A stretch of 6,815 nt of DNA from Humisphaera sp. (GTDB taxonomy: Bacteria; Planctomycetota; Phycisphaerae; Tepidisphaerales; Tepidisphaeraceae): assembly GCA_025351525.1 (NCBI GenBank), contig JANXVV010000056.1, forward strand, positions 1 through 6,815, in the 5' to 3' direction. The translations under genes were made by a program, and so were the position numbers. The notes beneath the pieces were generated by a model. It was not told the DNA's origin. It saw only the letters and a program-made list of their open reading frames with translations, and searched no databases. The first letter of the stretch is position 1, and each line of letters begins with the position of its first letter. Below are positions 5,861-6,815 of this stretch, piece after piece.

Positions 5861-6148
5861 ATGATCGTTTCGTTCAAAGGGCGACTTGCGGAAGATTTGT
5901 TTTTTGAGCGCAATACGAAGGAGACACGGAAATTCCCTCCAATGCTTCACGCGGTCGCGCGGCGTAAACTTCAGTACCGGAACAGTGCAGTGCAATTATC
6001 CGATCTCCGAAAACCGCCCGGAAACCGACTCGAAGCCTTGCGGGGTGAGTTGAGAGGGTTTCACTCGATCCGGATCAACGATCAATGGCGGTTGATCTTC
6101 CGGTGGGACGATGGTCCTTCTTCCGCGGCGATAGTCGACTATCATTAA
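5861..6148 (+). CDS. higB: HigB-type toxin (RelE/ParE superfamily mRNA interferase)
   Basis: 95 aa, the typical HigB length. It would cut mRNA on the ribosome to stop growth when the antitoxin is lost, and is neutralised by HigA. Family marks are the MIVSF start, the ARRKL helix (residues 32-36), LRKPPGNRLEALRGELRG (49-66), HSIRINDQWRLIFRW (68-82) and the C-terminal Asp-Tyr-His (93-95), which matches the end of characterised HigB enzymes where these residues contribute to the active site. The ATG at 5861 is chosen over an in-frame TTG at 5849 because family members begin M-I-x-S-F and the TTG overlaps the -10 box. No Shine-Dalgarno precedes the ATG. The stop is 22 bases before the antitoxin, giving the usual toxin-first order. 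Residues 12-28 differ from common members, and position 61 is Arg where Lys is frequent; activity not certain. Confidence 0.88.
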   Translation: MIVSFKGRLAEDLFFERNTKETRKFPPMLHAVARRKLQYRNSAVQLSDLRKPPGNRLEALRGELRGFHSIRINDQWRLIFRWDDGPSSAAIVDYH

Positions 6149-6170
6149 AGCGAAACTTCGGAGAACCCCC

Positions 6171-6437
6171 GTGCGACCCCCCAATCCAATTCATCCCGGT
6201 CAAATGCTGCTTGAGGAATTTTTGATCCCGGCAAAAATGTCGCAACGCGCTTTCGCGGCGAAAATAGGCTGGAATGTCAAAAAACTGAACGACCTCGTCA
6301 ACGGGAAACGCAGTGTGACCGCCGACGCCGCCCTCGATCTGGCGGCAAAGCTCCGAACCTCAGCGGAACTCTGGCTCAATCTGCAAATGCAGTTCGATCT
6401 CCACCGCGCAGAGCATCGCAGGCGCAAGGCTTCTTGA
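6171..6437 (+). CDS. higA: HigA-type antitoxin (XRE-family helix-turn-helix)
   Basis: 88 aa. It should bind and neutralise the upstream HigB and repress the operon. NPIHPGQMLLEEFLIPAKMS (residues 5-24) is the characteristic HigA N-terminal segment. The helix-turn-helix follows (about 24-60): SQRAFAAKIGWNVKKLNDLV then NGKRSVTADAALDLAAKL. The C-terminal SAELWLNLQMQFDL (69-82) is also family-typical. The start is GTG at 6171, supported by GGAGA (6160-6164) six bases upstream and by protein alignment. It shares one transcript with the toxin, from the promoter at 5841. Residues 27-51 are duplicated as a broken fragment upstream of the toxin gene. After the stop there is a small CGTGT/ACACG hairpin (6448-6461) without a T-run, so a terminator is not convincing. 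Confidence 0.9.
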   Translation: MRPPNPIHPGQMLLEEFLIPAKMSQRAFAAKIGWNVKKLNDLVNGKRSVTADAALDLAAKLRTSAELWLNLQMQFDLHRAEHRRRKAS

Positions 6438-6480
6438 GCTTGTTGCCCGTGTGCCGACACGCCGGGATCGGAGCTTGAGC

Positions 6481-6529
6481 GACGACCCGGATTCCGCGAT
6501 GAGTAACTCGTTGTGGAATCCGGGTCGTC
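6481..6529 (+). repeat. 49-base near-perfect hairpin with strand-specific wobble pairs
   Basis: The outer stem is 15 perfect base pairs (6481-6495 with 6515-6529). As plus-strand RNA it continues for eight more pairs to a UAA loop (6504-6506): 6496-6503 pair with 6507-6514, with three G-U wobbles (6496/6514, 6498/6512, 6500/6510). On the minus strand those three would be A-C mismatches, so the complete 23-bp stem exists only in plus-strand RNA. It begins 44 bases after the antitoxin stop. There is no T-run after it, so it is not a standard terminator; it may protect the 3' end of the higBA mRNA or be a palindromic repeat element. Confidence 0.8.
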
Positions 6530-6551
6530 CCCCAACCCGGATAATTCAGTC

Positions 6552-6699
6552 TCACCACGAAAGCGCGAAGGGCACGAAAAAAAATCAAGCGTAATGCTTT
6601 GTGATCTGCGCAACCCGTTCCATCTTAAACCACTTTTGGATTAGCGTGAAACGCCTATTAGCAAAGCGTTTCCTCGTGTTCTTCGTGCTTTCGCGGTGA
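6552..6699. repeat. Imperfect inverted repeat with 29-base arms
   Basis: The arms 6552-6580 and 6671-6699 match at 23 of 29 positions as reverse complements; all six differences are transitions. The arm core resembles a CACGAAAGCGCGAAGGGCACGA motif family seen scattered between genes in many bacterial genomes. Inside lies a 7-bp hairpin GAAACGC/GCGTTTC (6648-6654 and 6666-6672), and an 8-bp pair CCCGTTCC/GGAACGGG (6614-6621 and 6714-6721) crosses the right arm. No coding sequence is visible. It could be a small non-autonomous element or two separate repeat copies facing each other. Confidence 0.6.
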
Positions 6700-6753
6700 A
6701 TAATCCGATCTAAGGAACGGGCTCGAAATAACTTCCGCATAGGGGTCGGGTGC

Positions 6754-6815
6754 CACAGGTCGCGGTACTCCGAGACCTGTGCAGGCTTGGCCGAAAGACA
6801 CAGGTCTCGGAGTAC
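6754..6815. repeat. Palindromic repeat at the right window edge
   Basis: Arms 6765-6781 and 6799-6815 are perfect 17-base reverse complements around a 17-base loop. The right arm ends exactly at the window edge, so the repeat may continue. A competing pairing also exists: CACAGGT at 6754-6760 can pair with ACCTGTG at 6775-6781. The shared GGTACTCCG core also occurs in the intergenic element at 2630-2638, suggesting related repeat families. Confidence 0.8.

Larger units (their letters stand above)
6438..6815. other. Repeat-filled stretch without credible genes
   Basis: Apart from the inverted repeats listed separately, this stretch holds no convincing gene. The open frames that cross it from the minus strand (ending in the antitoxin gene) resemble no family and run through the hairpins. 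No tRNA-like cloverleaf or transposase was seen. Confidence 0.6.

Noticed and set aside
6438..6480. Intrinsic terminator after higA
   Set aside because: The only hairpin (CGTGT/ACACG) has a 5-bp stem and no T-run.
6200..6613. 137-residue minus-strand frame across the antitoxin gene and the hairpin
   Set aside because: It is antisense to higA, reads through inverted repeats and resembles nothing known.

Overview
The window looks like chromosomal DNA from a GC-rich, Planctomycetota-like bacterium. This is an inference from three things: two large predicted exported proteins with lineage-typical architectures (a transglutaminase-like protein, and an alpha/alpha-toroid plus von Willebrand factor A fusion), Thr/Pro-rich linkers, and many short palindromic intergenic repeats. 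No rRNA or marker gene confirms it.

Layout. Positions 1-271 form a perfect inverted repeat that runs off the left edge and includes the last codons of the first gene. Positions 200-2467 (minus strand) encode a secreted transglutaminase-like protein with a hydrophobic C-terminal tail. A 340-bp divergent intergenic region (2468-2807) holds its promoter and ribosome binding site plus a compact element of five abutting stem-loops. Positions 2808-5072 (plus) encode a secreted protein with a squalene-cyclase-like helical toroid, a vWA domain with an intact metal site, and a C-terminal zinc ribbon. Then come two small two-gene modules: DUF4160-DUF2442 (5159-5697, start and stop overlapping) and a HigB/HigA-type toxin-antitoxin pair (5861-6437). 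Between them lies a 75-bp remnant of a second higA. Positions 6438-6815 have no credible gene but contain at least three separate inverted repeats, the last running off the right edge.

How it fits together. The two large genes are divergently transcribed and both predicted to be exported, so they may act together at the cell surface, but nothing in the sequence names a pathway. The right half looks like an accessory pocket: stacked toxin-antitoxin-like pairs, a decayed antitoxin copy and repeat elements. No tRNA, rRNA, CRISPR array, transposase or phage gene is visible. The least ordinary features are the perfect edge palindrome, the five-hairpin element, the higA remnant with mainly synonymous differences, and the exported toroid-vWA-zinc ribbon fusion.
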